Shown one piece after another: positions 1 to 9,741 of a DNA stretch of 64,000 nucleotides (position 1 is the first letter of the stretch; each line of letters begins with the position of its first letter). Origin of the DNA: Aequorivita sp. (lineage in GTDB: Bacteria > Bacteroidota > Bacteroidia > Flavobacteriales > Flavobacteriaceae); NCBI GenBank assembly GCA_002715485.1, contig PAZL01000040.1, forward strand, positions 82,507 to 146,506. Reading direction: 5' to 3'. The notes under the pieces were generated by a model. It searched no databases, had not been told where the DNA came from, and saw only the letters and a list, made by a program, of their open reading frames with translations. A program made the position numbers and the translations under genes.

Positions 1-80
1 TATAACAAAAACACTGACATATAATGTCAAATATGTATTTTTAAGTATTTCTAATATTGTTTCCACTAATTAAGTGTGCT

Positions 81-764
81 CTAATTGCCGTCGCCAAAAT
101 CACTAGTGCCTGGTGGAGGCGCTACTCCTCCATCATTCAAAATGACACTTGTACTACCACTAAGGGTTGCGGAATTGGTTGAAATAAAAAGTCCAGCCTC
201 ATTCACACTCCCTTGGGGCTCATCTTGCGTCTGGTTTTTTTCCTTTTCGCTTAGACTATTCCTATTGATGGGCAAAGCAGTATATACCCCGTCTATTTCT
301 TCAAGATAAAAACCAACATTCTTACCTTCATAAGCCATTGTAGGCACCACGAAAAAACTATTTCTTTTTGGATATTTAACCATATCACCATTTGGGAATT
401 TATCACTATCAGGATAATTTGAGAGATAAAAACGCAATGTTTTGATATCCACATTAGCTTCTTTGGCCTCATGCTCAATATATGCTATATATTGCTTTAT
501 GGTTTCCAAATCAAATTCCGCATAGCGGGTGGGGGTAAATTTTGACCCGTCAGCAGCAATGCTATCCTCATATTTTTTGATTATCGGTACGCGTCTTTGC
601 GAATAGGCATCAAACATTTCCTGAGCGCGATCAACCGATATTATGTGATCTTTCGGCGGACCTTCATACGGTGGCTCAGTATGGGTTACTGGATCTTGAC
701 AGCTAAAAAGCATTAAATTGATACAAAGTAATAACAGTAAATGTTGAAGGGTTTGTGCTTTCAT
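81..764 (-). CDS. Hypothetical lipoprotein, function unknown
   Basis: ORF with signal peptide and lipobox-like LFSC; no recognised domain. Confidence 0.7.
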   Translation of the reverse strand: MKAQTLQHLLLLLCINLMLFSCQDPVTHTEPPYEGPPKDHIISVDRAQEMFDAYSQRRVPIIKKYEDSIAADGSKFTPTRYAEFDLETIKQYIAYIEHEAKEANVDIKTLRFYLSNYPDSDKFPNGDMVKYPKRNSFFVVPTMAYEGKNVGFYLEEIDGVYTALPINRNSLSEKEKNQTQDEPQGSVNEAGLFISTNSATLSGSTSVILNDGGVAPPPGTSDFGDGN

Positions 765-894
765 ATTGAATTGGTTTTAAATTGTGATATAAATTTAGTT
801 ACATTAAAAGGAATTTAAAAATGACCTTTTCCTAAACGTAGAGTGAAGATAATCCAAAAGTGTTGATTAGTAGCGCTCTAAATATAACTTACAT

Positions 895-902
895 CAAAAA
901 TA
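895..902 (-). promoter_or_regulatory. Putative Bacteroidota -7 box TATTTTTG upstream of the lipoprotein gene
   Basis: Reverse complement of caaaaata at 895-902; matches TAnnTTTG consensus. Confidence 0.4.
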
Positions 903-954
903 TAGGGAAAACACTGAAAATTTGGGGGAAATACCCCTACATAAAGTAGGAATA

Positions 955-1869
955 TCAATCGTCTTTTGTACGAATTTCATTCAATTCATTGTTCTTTTGA
1001 TCTGCATATTGGAAACCTAGTTCCCACCACTTTGTCATCATTTTTTTATCAAATATTAAAGAATTTGTTGTCAAAACGGTAGGAGTGTAATACAGGTTGA
1101 TGATCACATCTTTATTGGTGGCAACAAATTTCCCGATTCGGATGTTCTGTTTTTCAATTCGGTCCGCCATATAATTATGCATATTGGTAAGCAACGAAAA
1201 AACATTTTTTGAGGGAAGCCGATTGTAATAGGTAATCTCAGTTTCCAATACAATTACATCAATATGTGTTGCACCACGGTTAATCGCCTCTTCAATGGGA
1301 ACCATACTTCCAAAACCGCCATCGGCATACTCACAGCCTTCCTTTTTCACAAGACTCATAAAAGGGGTAAAATTTGAAGAAATCCATATCCAGTCCAGAA
1401 AATCCTGATATTCAAAATCATTTACACTTTTGTATTCCACTTGGTTAAGCGAAAGATTGGAAACCGTTACCACCACTTCTTTTTCCGAAGCTTTTAAATT
1501 GTTGAATTCTATTTCGGTCAAAGTCTTTTCTATAAGCTTGCGCAAATTTAAACTTTCGCCAAAGGTTTTTTTTCCTTTTAGAAAATTGCGAAGTACCGTA
1601 AAATGGTCAATGGCAATCTGTTTTCCGCCAAATTTATCTTTCTTAATAATAAAAGGACAACTGTTAAAAATACTGTTCTGGTTTACTGATGTATAAACCT
1701 CCTTTATTTTTTCAACCTTGCTTAAAGCTAAATGCGATATGAGCAAACTGCCAGTGGAAGTACCTACAAAAAGGTCATAATTGTGATGCAGTTCCTCCAT
1801 TAAATACTGAGCAACACCTCCCGCAAACGCCCCTTTACTGCCACCACCAGAAATTACCAAAGCTCTCAT
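955..1869 (-). CDS. Patatin-like phospholipase family protein
   Basis: SGGGSKGAFAGG oxyanion motif, GTSTG serine motif, DGGFG motif. Confidence 0.9.
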   Translation of the reverse strand: MRALVISGGGSKGAFAGGVAQYLMEELHHNYDLFVGTSTGSLLISHLALSKVEKIKEVYTSVNQNSIFNSCPFIIKKDKFGGKQIAIDHFTVLRNFLKGKKTFGESLNLRKLIEKTLTEIEFNNLKASEKEVVVTVSNLSLNQVEYKSVNDFEYQDFLDWIWISSNFTPFMSLVKKEGCEYADGGFGSMVPIEEAINRGATHIDVIVLETEITYYNRLPSKNVFSLLTNMHNYMADRIEKQNIRIGKFVATNKDVIINLYYTPTVLTTNSLIFDKKMMTKWWELGFQYADQKNNELNEIRTKDD

Positions 1870-3920
1870 TCCTTTATGATTGAATTTAAATAGTTAGCCG
1901 CTTTTTCTGAAACTTGCCTTCCCAAAACCTTTATTTGCTCGTAATACTTTTCATTTTGAAGCAAATCATTCAACATTTCCTTTGATGGTTTTGAAAAGCG
2001 CCAAGTAGGATGAACACAGGCTTCAACCAAATTTTTAAGCATTTCAAAATCCCAGAGTTGAAGCTCGTTTATATATTCAAAAGCTTTTTCGCGAATTTCG
2101 AAACTGTAATCTGTAGAAGTATAATTTTTCAGTTCCTTTAAATAATTTTCCTTTTCAGAGGTTTCATACCCTTCGGTAACCAAAGCCAAAGCAAGCCACA
2201 ACTGTCGAATGTTTTTATTCTGAAATCCTTCAATTCCTTTTGTTTGATTGAGATATACAGTTCGCATTTCTGGAAATTGCATCCACAGTTGATACAACGC
2301 AGTTTCCATTGTAACATATGAATCATCTTTCAGCAGACTTTCATATTCCGATTTAAGTTCATTCGGAATGGTTTGCAATGAAAGCGCCACAGCTTGGCGA
2401 ACATATAAGTTGTTACTTTCAAAAGCTTTTTTGTAAAGCGAAAGGGTTTCAGGAATCGCTTCGCCCGCCAATTGATATACCGCTTCCTGCCCAATAAAAT
2501 CATTGGGAAAGGTAAGCGCTGTGTTCAACTGATTTTTTTTGTTTTCTATAGGCGTAGCCCGCAGTGATGAGACTTCAAAATACTTTTTTATAAATAAAGA
2601 TTTCAGCAAGGATTGATAGGCCTCTTCACTTTGGAAAGCACTCTGTTGCAACCAATTCTTTTCAAAATCTGAAATATCAGTTTCTGAAACTGCTTTCACT
2701 TCATTCAAAAAATCTTCGGTGGAAACATTTTTGAATTTATATTTTTCAAGATAGTTTTTAATTGCCGTTTTAAAAGCCTCATCCCCTATTCGTTCCCGTA
2801 AAATATGAAGCGCCCACGCCCCTTTTTGGTAAAACGTAAGGGAACTTGCCTTAGGATTTAAAAGCGATTCACCCTTGCCTTCATCACTCATTGCTTTAAG
2901 TTGCTCGGCTGTTTGGTACAATTGCCAGTAATAATAATCTTCACCAAAAATATCCTTTTCGGCAAGCAAAGCGTAATAGGTTGCAAAGCCCTCCTGTAGC
3001 CAGTGGTCCTCATTTGCGGTTTCGGTAACCATATCGCCAAACCATTGGTGGGCCAACTCGTGGGCGTTTACGTTTACATAGTTTCTATCGTTAAACCCTA
3101 TGGAATCAACCACAAACGCTTCGGAGAAAAATGTGGCGGTTGTGTTTTCCATTCCTGCATACAGAAAATCACGAACGGGAACTTGCTTGTAATTTTGCCA
3201 CGGATACGGTACTCCGATTTCCGTTTCCAAAAAATCGAAAATCTGTTTGCTGTAGCGGTACGTTGGTTCTACTTTTAGGGAATCTGATGGTTTGTAATAT
3301 AATTCCAAAGGAATTCCAGAATTTGAAACGAGTTCTTTTTTATTAAAATCGCCAATGGCAAAAGCAACCAAATAACTGGACATGGGTTCTTTCATATCGA
3401 AGTGCCAAGCGTTTACTTCGTGAATATTCTGCAAATCAATTAATTTCCCATTAGCTATTACTACATTATTTAGTGGAGCGAATATTAGTAAATCGAATTC
3501 AATTTTATCATTTACATCATCTATGCTCGGCAGCCAATGTGAAGTGTATTTTCCCTGACCTTGTGTCCATATTTGGTCTTCAAAGAAATAAAGAGTTTGT
3601 TTTGGAAACATTTCATAATAAAAATCCGCCACATAAGTTTTTGCTTTTTCAAAATTTCCAATAAACCAAAGTTTCTTTACATCTGATGATATTTTAAAAT
3701 TTTTAGTTTGAATATCATTAATTTGAATATTGACGGCATCCATATAAATAGAATCCGTGTCTTTCAAAACTTCGAATGTGGCTAAAAGCCTCCCTTCAAT
3801 TTTCTTTTCAACAATATCACCACCAATGGAAGCCTCAATCTTCAAAAAATCCACAACATTAGTCTGCTGTGCAAAAGCTGTTACACTTGAAAAGAAAAGC
3901 GCAAAAAGAAATTTATTCAT
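1866..3920 (-). CDS. M1 family metallopeptidase (aminopeptidase)
   Basis: AGMENTT (GAMEN-like) and HELAHQWFGD motifs; signal peptide; overlaps the patatin gene by 4 nt. Confidence 0.92.
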   Translation of the reverse strand: MNKFLFALFFSSVTAFAQQTNVVDFLKIEASIGGDIVEKKIEGRLLATFEVLKDTDSIYMDAVNIQINDIQTKNFKISSDVKKLWFIGNFEKAKTYVADFYYEMFPKQTLYFFEDQIWTQGQGKYTSHWLPSIDDVNDKIEFDLLIFAPLNNVVIANGKLIDLQNIHEVNAWHFDMKEPMSSYLVAFAIGDFNKKELVSNSGIPLELYYKPSDSLKVEPTYRYSKQIFDFLETEIGVPYPWQNYKQVPVRDFLYAGMENTTATFFSEAFVVDSIGFNDRNYVNVNAHELAHQWFGDMVTETANEDHWLQEGFATYYALLAEKDIFGEDYYYWQLYQTAEQLKAMSDEGKGESLLNPKASSLTFYQKGAWALHILRERIGDEAFKTAIKNYLEKYKFKNVSTEDFLNEVKAVSETDISDFEKNWLQQSAFQSEEAYQSLLKSLFIKKYFEVSSLRATPIENKKNQLNTALTFPNDFIGQEAVYQLAGEAIPETLSLYKKAFESNNLYVRQAVALSLQTIPNELKSEYESLLKDDSYVTMETALYQLWMQFPEMRTVYLNQTKGIEGFQNKNIRQLWLALALVTEGYETSEKENYLKELKNYTSTDYSFEIREKAFEYINELQLWDFEMLKNLVEACVHPTWRFSKPSKEMLNDLLQNEKYYEQIKVLGRQVSEKAANYLNSIIKE

Positions 3921-3976
3921 TTTAAGAAGTGCAATTTTTTTGAGATAGCAAATTACAAATTTTCAACCAATGGGAA

Positions 3977-3992
3977 TCCCGCCTTCGCGGGA
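3977..3992. repeat. Short GC-rich REP-like hairpin TCCCGC-CTTC-GCGGGA
   Basis: Perfect inverted repeat in the divergent M1 peptidase/recG intergenic region. Confidence 0.55.
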
Positions 3993-4010
3993 ATTAAGTA
4001 TTTTCGTTTT

Positions 4011-6116
4011 ATGAATGCCAATTTCCTGCAAACTCCTATAGATTACCTAAAAGGCGTCGGCCCAAACCGGGCTGATTTGCTTAAAAAGGAGCTTGGCATT
4101 CACACTTTTCAAGATTTGTTGAACCTTTTTCCAAATCGATATCTGGACCGTACTCAGTATTATAAAATCGCACAATTACAGCAAACAAATGCGGAAGTTC
4201 AGATTATCGGGAAAATCACGCACATTAAAACCGTAGAACAAAAACGTGGAAAAAGACTGGTCGCCACTTTTATGGATGAAACCGGAAGTATGGAATTGGT
4301 TTGGTTTCGAGGTCAAAAATGGATTCGGGAAAATTTGAAGTTGAATGTTCCCTATGTAATCTTCGGAAAAACAAATTATTTCAACGGAAGTTTCTCCATG
4401 CCGCACCCTGAAATGGAATTGCTGGAAGCGCATGAAAAAAGTATCCGCTCTGCCATGCAACCCGTTTATCCTTCCACCGAAAAATTGGCGAACAGCGGCA
4501 TTACAAATAGGGTGATAAATTCGCTGATGCAACAACTGTTTTTGGAGAGCAAAAATGCCTTCGCCGAGACCCTCTCAAAACCCCTTTTGGAACAGATAAA
4601 ATTGGTCTCAAAAAAGGAAGCACTTTTCAATATACATTTTCCGAAAAGTCAGGCACATTTGGCACAGGCACAATACCGATTAAAATTTGAGGAATTGTTC
4701 TATATCCAACTGCAATTAATCCGAAAAAACCTGATCCATAAATCAAAAATTAAGGGTTACACTTTTGATAAAATAGGGGATAATTTCAACACCTTTTTTT
4801 CCGACCATTTACCCTTCAAATTAACCGAAGCACAGAAGCGGGTCATCAAGGAAATCCGTAACGATTTGGGTAGCAATGCACAAATGAACCGGCTCTTGCA
4901 GGGTGATGTCGGTTCTGGGAAGACCATAGTAGCGCTAATGTCAATGTTAATAGCTATTGACAATGGTTTTCAAGCTTGCTTAATGGCCCCAACTGAAATT
5001 TTGTCAGTCCAGCATTATAACGGTTTAATTGAAATGTGCAATAAACTGAATACCAGTATTGAGTTGCTTACTGGTTCAACTAAAACTTCAAAAAGGAAGG
5101 AAATTCATGAAAAACTCGAAAACGGCGCATTAAACATCCTAATTGGCACCCATGCACTGCTCGAAGATAAGGTAAAATTCAAAAATCTGGGGCTTGCAAT
5201 TGTGGACGAACAACATCGTTTTGGAGTGGAACAACGCAGCAAATTATGGCACAAAAACGAATATCCGCCACACGTACTTGTTATGACCGCCACCCCCATC
5301 CCCCGCACCCTCGCCATGAGCATTTATGGCGACCTCGATATTAGCGTAATTGATGAACTTCCACCGGGCAGAAAAGACATCAAAACCGTGCACCGTTTTG
5401 ATGCGAATAGACTGAAGGTTTTTAGGTTTATAAGAGACGAAATTTCCAAGGGCCGACAGGTGTATATTGTTTACCCATTGATACAGGAAAGTGAAACGAT
5501 GGACTATAAAGATTTGATGGATGGATATGAAAGTATTGTGCGCGAATTTCCACAACCAAAATATCAGGTTTCTATTCTTCACGGACAGATGAAACCAGCC
5601 GATAAGGATTATGAGATGAACCGTTTTGTAAAAGGCGAAACACAAATTATGGTTGCCACAACCGTTATTGAGGTTGGCGTAAATGTGCCAAACGCCAGCG
5701 TGATGATTATTGAAAGTGCCGAACGCTTCGGCTTATCACAGCTGCACCAATTACGTGGCCGTGTGGGACGTGGTGCGGAACAGAGTTATTGTATTTTAAT
5801 GACCAGCCATAAACTTTCAGCAGATGCCAAAACCCGTTTGGAAACCATGGTGCGCACAAGCGATGGCTTTGAAATTGCCGAAGTGGATTTAAAACTACGT
5901 GGCCCTGGTGATATGATGGGTACACAACAGAGCGGTGTGCTAAACCTTCGCATTGCAGATATAGTAAAGGATAGCGAGATATTGAAGATTGCCCGAAGTT
6001 ATGCAGCACAAACCCTAAAGGGAGACCCTAATCTTACTTCCGAAGAAAATATTCCTATAAAAAATACCTATGCCCAACTCGTGAAGTATCGGAATATCTG
6101 GAATTATATTTCGTGA
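4011..6116 (+). CDS. recG: ATP-dependent DNA helicase RecG
   Basis: GDVGSGKT Walker A, DEQHRFGV, TATPIPRT, QLRGRVGRG; N-terminal wedge domain. Confidence 0.97.
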   Translation: MNANFLQTPIDYLKGVGPNRADLLKKELGIHTFQDLLNLFPNRYLDRTQYYKIAQLQQTNAEVQIIGKITHIKTVEQKRGKRLVATFMDETGSMELVWFRGQKWIRENLKLNVPYVIFGKTNYFNGSFSMPHPEMELLEAHEKSIRSAMQPVYPSTEKLANSGITNRVINSLMQQLFLESKNAFAETLSKPLLEQIKLVSKKEALFNIHFPKSQAHLAQAQYRLKFEELFYIQLQLIRKNLIHKSKIKGYTFDKIGDNFNTFFSDHLPFKLTEAQKRVIKEIRNDLGSNAQMNRLLQGDVGSGKTIVALMSMLIAIDNGFQACLMAPTEILSVQHYNGLIEMCNKLNTSIELLTGSTKTSKRKEIHEKLENGALNILIGTHALLEDKVKFKNLGLAIVDEQHRFGVEQRSKLWHKNEYPPHVLVMTATPIPRTLAMSIYGDLDISVIDELPPGRKDIKTVHRFDANRLKVFRFIRDEISKGRQVYIVYPLIQESETMDYKDLMDGYESIVREFPQPKYQVSILHGQMKPADKDYEMNRFVKGETQIMVATTVIEVGVNVPNASVMIIESAERFGLSQLHQLRGRVGRGAEQSYCILMTSHKLSADAKTRLETMVRTSDGFEIAEVDLKLRGPGDMMGTQQSGVLNLRIADIVKDSEILKIARSYAAQTLKGDPNLTSEENIPIKNTYAQLVKYRNIWNYIS

Positions 6117-6211
6117 AAAATTATAAAATTCTCATAAAAAAATGGTTTTTAGCGGTGTTTATTTTACCATTTATAACCACTCCTATATTTTTGTTTCAAG
6201 CTGAATATTAA
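6113..6211 (+). CDS. Putative 32-aa hydrophobic small protein, GTG start overlapping the recG stop
   Basis: Translated by hand: MKNYKILIKKWFLAVFILPFITTPIFLFQAEY; GTGA overlap with recG; not in the supplied ORF track. Confidence 0.35.
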   Translation: MKNYKILIKKWFLAVFILPFITTPIFLFQAEY

Positions 6212-6222
6212 GATTTGCTATA

Positions 6223-6882
6223 ATGAAGAACTATCTTTTTTTATTGATGTTACTATTGCCTTTTTCTTCTTTTGCTCAGGACAGTAATTTTGGAAACTGG
6301 ATTATTTATTTCGGAAACAAGAAAATAGATAATAAATGGAATTGGCACCATGAAGTTCAGTACCGAAACTACAATGCTATAGGAGACTTGGAACAGTTGT
6401 TATTGAGAACGGGCTTTGGCTATAACCTTACCGAAAACAATAACAATCTATTGGTGGGGTATGGATATATTTTGAGCGAAAACTATATAGCAAACACAGA
6501 CGAGAAAAATTCAATAAACGAACACAGAATCTACCAACAGTTTATTACCCGCCAAAAGATAGCCCATGTGGGAGTACAGCACCGATATAGGTTTGAGCAG
6601 CGCTTTGTGGAAGATGATTTTAAACTTCGCTTTCGCTATTTTTTGGGACTGAATGTACCATTGAATAATGCCGAATTGATTGAAAAAACCATTTACCTAT
6701 CTGCCTACAATGAAATTTTTCTTAACACTAAAAATACAGTTTTTGACAGAAACAGACTATACTCTGGCTTGGGCTATAAGCTGAATAACTCATTAAAGTT
6801 TGAAATTGGTTATATGAACCAGTTTTTAGCAGGCGGAAATAACAGAGATCAGCTTAACCTAATCACCTCTTTTAATTTTTAA
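6223..6882 (+). CDS. DUF2490 domain outer-membrane-like protein
   Basis: Signal peptide, WIIYFGNKKIDNKWNWHHEVQYRNY and beta-barrel-like pattern. Confidence 0.8.
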   Translation: MKNYLFLLMLLLPFSSFAQDSNFGNWIIYFGNKKIDNKWNWHHEVQYRNYNAIGDLEQLLLRTGFGYNLTENNNNLLVGYGYILSENYIANTDEKNSINEHRIYQQFITRQKIAHVGVQHRYRFEQRFVEDDFKLRFRYFLGLNVPLNNAELIEKTIYLSAYNEIFLNTKNTVFDRNRLYSGLGYKLNNSLKFEIGYMNQFLAGGNNRDQLNLITSFNF

Positions 6883-7029
6883 ATACTATATCAAAAAGAA
6901 ATTACAAACAAACCCTCTTCTAGATTTAAAAACCTTAGAAAACGTATTTTTTTAATTAACAAATAACACACGTCCACTAAGGCCTTATTGCACTTGCCCA
7001 TTAAAATACTTTTCAATACTTTTAGGTTT

Positions 7030-9234
7030 ATGACAGAAGCCGCATTAGAAGAAGAGAAAAAGGAGCTCGCAAAGCAGTATAAGCAGTTGCTCAAGATCAG
7101 TTATCGCACCCTCACAAAAGACGATAAAAAACTGATTCGCAGCGCGTTTGATCTTGCTGTTGATGCTCACAAAGAACAACGTCGCAAAAGTGGCGAAGCC
7201 TATATTTTTCACCCTATTGCAGTCGCAAAAATTGTAGCCTCAGAGATTGGCCTCGATGCCACAAGCATAGCCGCAGCGCTTTTGCACGATGTGGTTGAGG
7301 ACACCGAATATTCGCTCGAGGATATTGAACGCATGTTTGGCACTATTGTAGCCCGCATTGTGGACGGACTTACCAAGATTGCGCACATTAACATGTCTGA
7401 AGACGTTTCCATGCAAGCCGAAAACTTTCGGAAAATGCTTCTTACGTTAAATGAAGACATTCGCGTAATCATCATAAAAATTGCGGACAGGCTGCACAAT
7501 ATGCAAACCATGGATAGCATGCCGCCAGACAAACAACGGAAAATTGCTTCTGAAACACTTTACATTTACGCCCCACTTGCCCACCGCATTGGACTTTATA
7601 ACATAAAAACCGAACTGGAGGATCTCGGTTTGAAATTCACAGAGCCTGATGTTTACGCCGATATTCTAAGCCGAATAAAGGAAAGTAAAGAAGAACAGGA
7701 CGCCTACATTGAAGCATTCAACAAAGTAATAAAAAGTTCACTGGATGCCGAAAATTTGGAATATGAAATTAAAGGCCGACCAAAATCTATCTTCTCTATC
7801 CGAAGGAAAATGCTTGCGCAAAACGTAAGTTTTGATGAAGTTTATGACAAATTTGCGGTGCGGATAATTTATAAAAGTGCGCCCGAAAATGAAAAATTCT
7901 TCGCCTGGAAGATTTATTCCATTGTAACAGATCATTTTCGCCCAAATCCTATTCGCTTACGTGATTGGATTTCTTCACCAAAATCAACAGGTTACGAAGC
8001 TCTACACATTACCGTCATGGGCCCGAAAGGCCGCTGGGTAGAAGTGCAAATTCGCAGCGAACGGATGAACGAGATTGCCGAAAAAGGTTTTGCCGCGCAC
8101 TACAAATACAAAAACAAGGAAAAGGACGACGGCGGACTTGAAAACTGGTTGAACAAACTGCAAGACACGCTGGAAAATTCAGAAATAAGTGCCGTAGATT
8201 TTGTAGAGGAATTTAAACTTAATCTCTATGCGAAGGAAATTTTCGTCTTCACCCCGAAAGGAGATTTGTATTCATTACCTAAAGGCGCAACGGCATTGGA
8301 TTTCGCGTTTCATATTCACACCGAAATTGGGATGCACACCCGCGGTACAAAGGTTAACGGAAAGTTGGTTCCATTAAGCCACGAACTTAAAAGTGGCGAC
8401 CAAGTGGAAGTTATCACCTCAGAAAATGCAAAGCCTACCGCAAACTGGCTGAATTACGCGACCACGGGCCGGGCACGATCCAAAATCAAATCTTCGCTGA
8501 AAGATGAAAAGAAACAGCTTGCAGAAGAAGGAAAGGTCGTTTTGGCAAGAAAATTAAAGTCTTTAAAAATAAATCTGGACGACACTACGATCAACCAACT
8601 TGTGGTTTTCTTTAAAGTGAAAACAAGCTTGGATTTGTACTACCGCGTGGGCGCAGGAATTATCGACAATCAAAAACTGAAGGATTTTGCCGCTTCACGT
8701 AGCAACGCCTTTATCAGTTTCTTCAAGAATAGAATCAGAAAGCCAGACAAGCCCGAGGATGTTAATAAAGAAGAAATTACAGAGAAGTTAGACCAGCTTG
8801 TTTTCGGGAAAAACGAAGATAAGTTGGATTATAAAATGGCAAATTGTTGCAACCCCATTCCAGGTGATGATGTTTTTGGTTTTGTAACCGTTAACGAAGG
8901 CATAAAAGTTCACAAGACCAACTGTCCTAACGCATTGCAACTACAGAGCAATTACAGCTACCGCATTATGCCCGCAAAGTGGATTGACAGTACACAGCGT
9001 GAATTTAAAGCCGTGCTGAATATTTCAGGAATTGATACTATTGGATTGGTAAATGAAGTGACAAAAGTAATTTCAAACAACCTTCACATAGATATGAAAA
9101 GTGTTCACTTTGATAGTAATGACGGGGTTTTTACGGGTAAAATTGTTGTCGTGGTAAAAAACAAGTCCATTCTTAACAACCTTGTGGAAAACATCAAAAA
9201 AATAAACGGAATTGATAAAGTTACTAGAGCATAA
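7030..9234 (+). CDS. Bifunctional (p)ppGpp synthetase/hydrolase, RelA/SpoT family
   Basis: HD domain (ALLHDVVEDT, HRLHNM-like), synthetase domain, TGS and ACT regions; ORF opens at 6988 but MTEAALEEE at 7030 is the likelier start. Confidence 0.95.
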   Translation: MTEAALEEEKKELAKQYKQLLKISYRTLTKDDKKLIRSAFDLAVDAHKEQRRKSGEAYIFHPIAVAKIVASEIGLDATSIAAALLHDVVEDTEYSLEDIERMFGTIVARIVDGLTKIAHINMSEDVSMQAENFRKMLLTLNEDIRVIIIKIADRLHNMQTMDSMPPDKQRKIASETLYIYAPLAHRIGLYNIKTELEDLGLKFTEPDVYADILSRIKESKEEQDAYIEAFNKVIKSSLDAENLEYEIKGRPKSIFSIRRKMLAQNVSFDEVYDKFAVRIIYKSAPENEKFFAWKIYSIVTDHFRPNPIRLRDWISSPKSTGYEALHITVMGPKGRWVEVQIRSERMNEIAEKGFAAHYKYKNKEKDDGGLENWLNKLQDTLENSEISAVDFVEEFKLNLYAKEIFVFTPKGDLYSLPKGATALDFAFHIHTEIGMHTRGTKVNGKLVPLSHELKSGDQVEVITSENAKPTANWLNYATTGRARSKIKSSLKDEKKQLAEEGKVVLARKLKSLKINLDDTTINQLVVFFKVKTSLDLYYRVGAGIIDNQKLKDFAASRSNAFISFFKNRIRKPDKPEDVNKEEITEKLDQLVFGKNEDKLDYKMANCCNPIPGDDVFGFVTVNEGIKVHKTNCPNALQLQSNYSYRIMPAKWIDSTQREFKAVLNISGIDTIGLVNEVTKVISNNLHIDMKSVHFDSNDGVFTGKIVVVVKNKSILNNLVENIKKINGIDKVTRA

Positions 9235-9242
9235 ATTTTAAG

Positions 9243-9250
9243 TAACTTTG
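9243..9250 (+). promoter_or_regulatory. Putative -7 box TAACTTTG upstream of fur
   Basis: TAnnTTTG match 11 nt before the ATG. Confidence 0.35.
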
Positions 9251-9261
9251 CAATCTTAATT

Positions 9262-9735
9262 ATGAGTTCAAAAACAGATATAAACAATCAGGCTATCGTA
9301 AAGAACGTATTTACAGGTTTTCTTGAGGAAAAAGGACACCGTAAAACACCGGAACGCTATGCCATACTTCAGGAAATTTATGACCACGATGACCATTTTG
9401 ATATTGAGTCACTGTACATAAATATGAAGAATAAAAATTACCGTGTAAGCCGCGCCACCCTTTACAATACTATTGAATTACTTTTGGAGTGCGGTTTGGT
9501 GCGCAAACACCAGTTTGGTCAAAACCAGGCGCATTACGAAAAATCATACTTTGATCGCAACCATGACCACGTTATTCTTTCAAACGGAGATGTGATTGAG
9601 TTTTGCGACCCGAGAATACACAGTATCAAAAAAACCATTGAAGAGGTTTTTAATATAGAAATAACCAACCATTCACTTTATTTCTACGGAAATAGAAAAA
9701 CATCCGCCAATACCGATAGCGGGAACAATCAATAA
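9262..9735 (+). CDS. fur: Fur family transcriptional regulator
   Basis: [16 protein letters not shown] winged helix, [24 protein letters not shown]. Confidence 0.92.
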   Translation: MSSKTDINNQAIVKNVFTGFLEEKGHRKTPERYAILQEIYDHDDHFDIESLYINMKNKNYRVSRATLYNTIELLLECGLVRKHQFGQNQAHYEKSYFDRNHDHVILSNGDVIEFCDPRIHSIKKTIEEVFNIEITNHSLYFYGNRKTSANTDSGNNQ

Positions 9736-9741
9736 AAAATT

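Noticed and set aside
4176-4535. Antisense ORF opposite recG (and many similar ORFs, e.g. 7209-7532, 10495-10809, 19458-20105, 33472-33888, 46023-46376)
   Set aside because: Shadow ORFs opposite strongly conserved genes; no recognisable motifs.
6988-7029. N-terminal extension of the RelA/SpoT ORF (MHLPIKILFNTFRF)
   Set aside because: Not typical of the family; MTEAALEEEKKELAKQY at 7030 is a better start.
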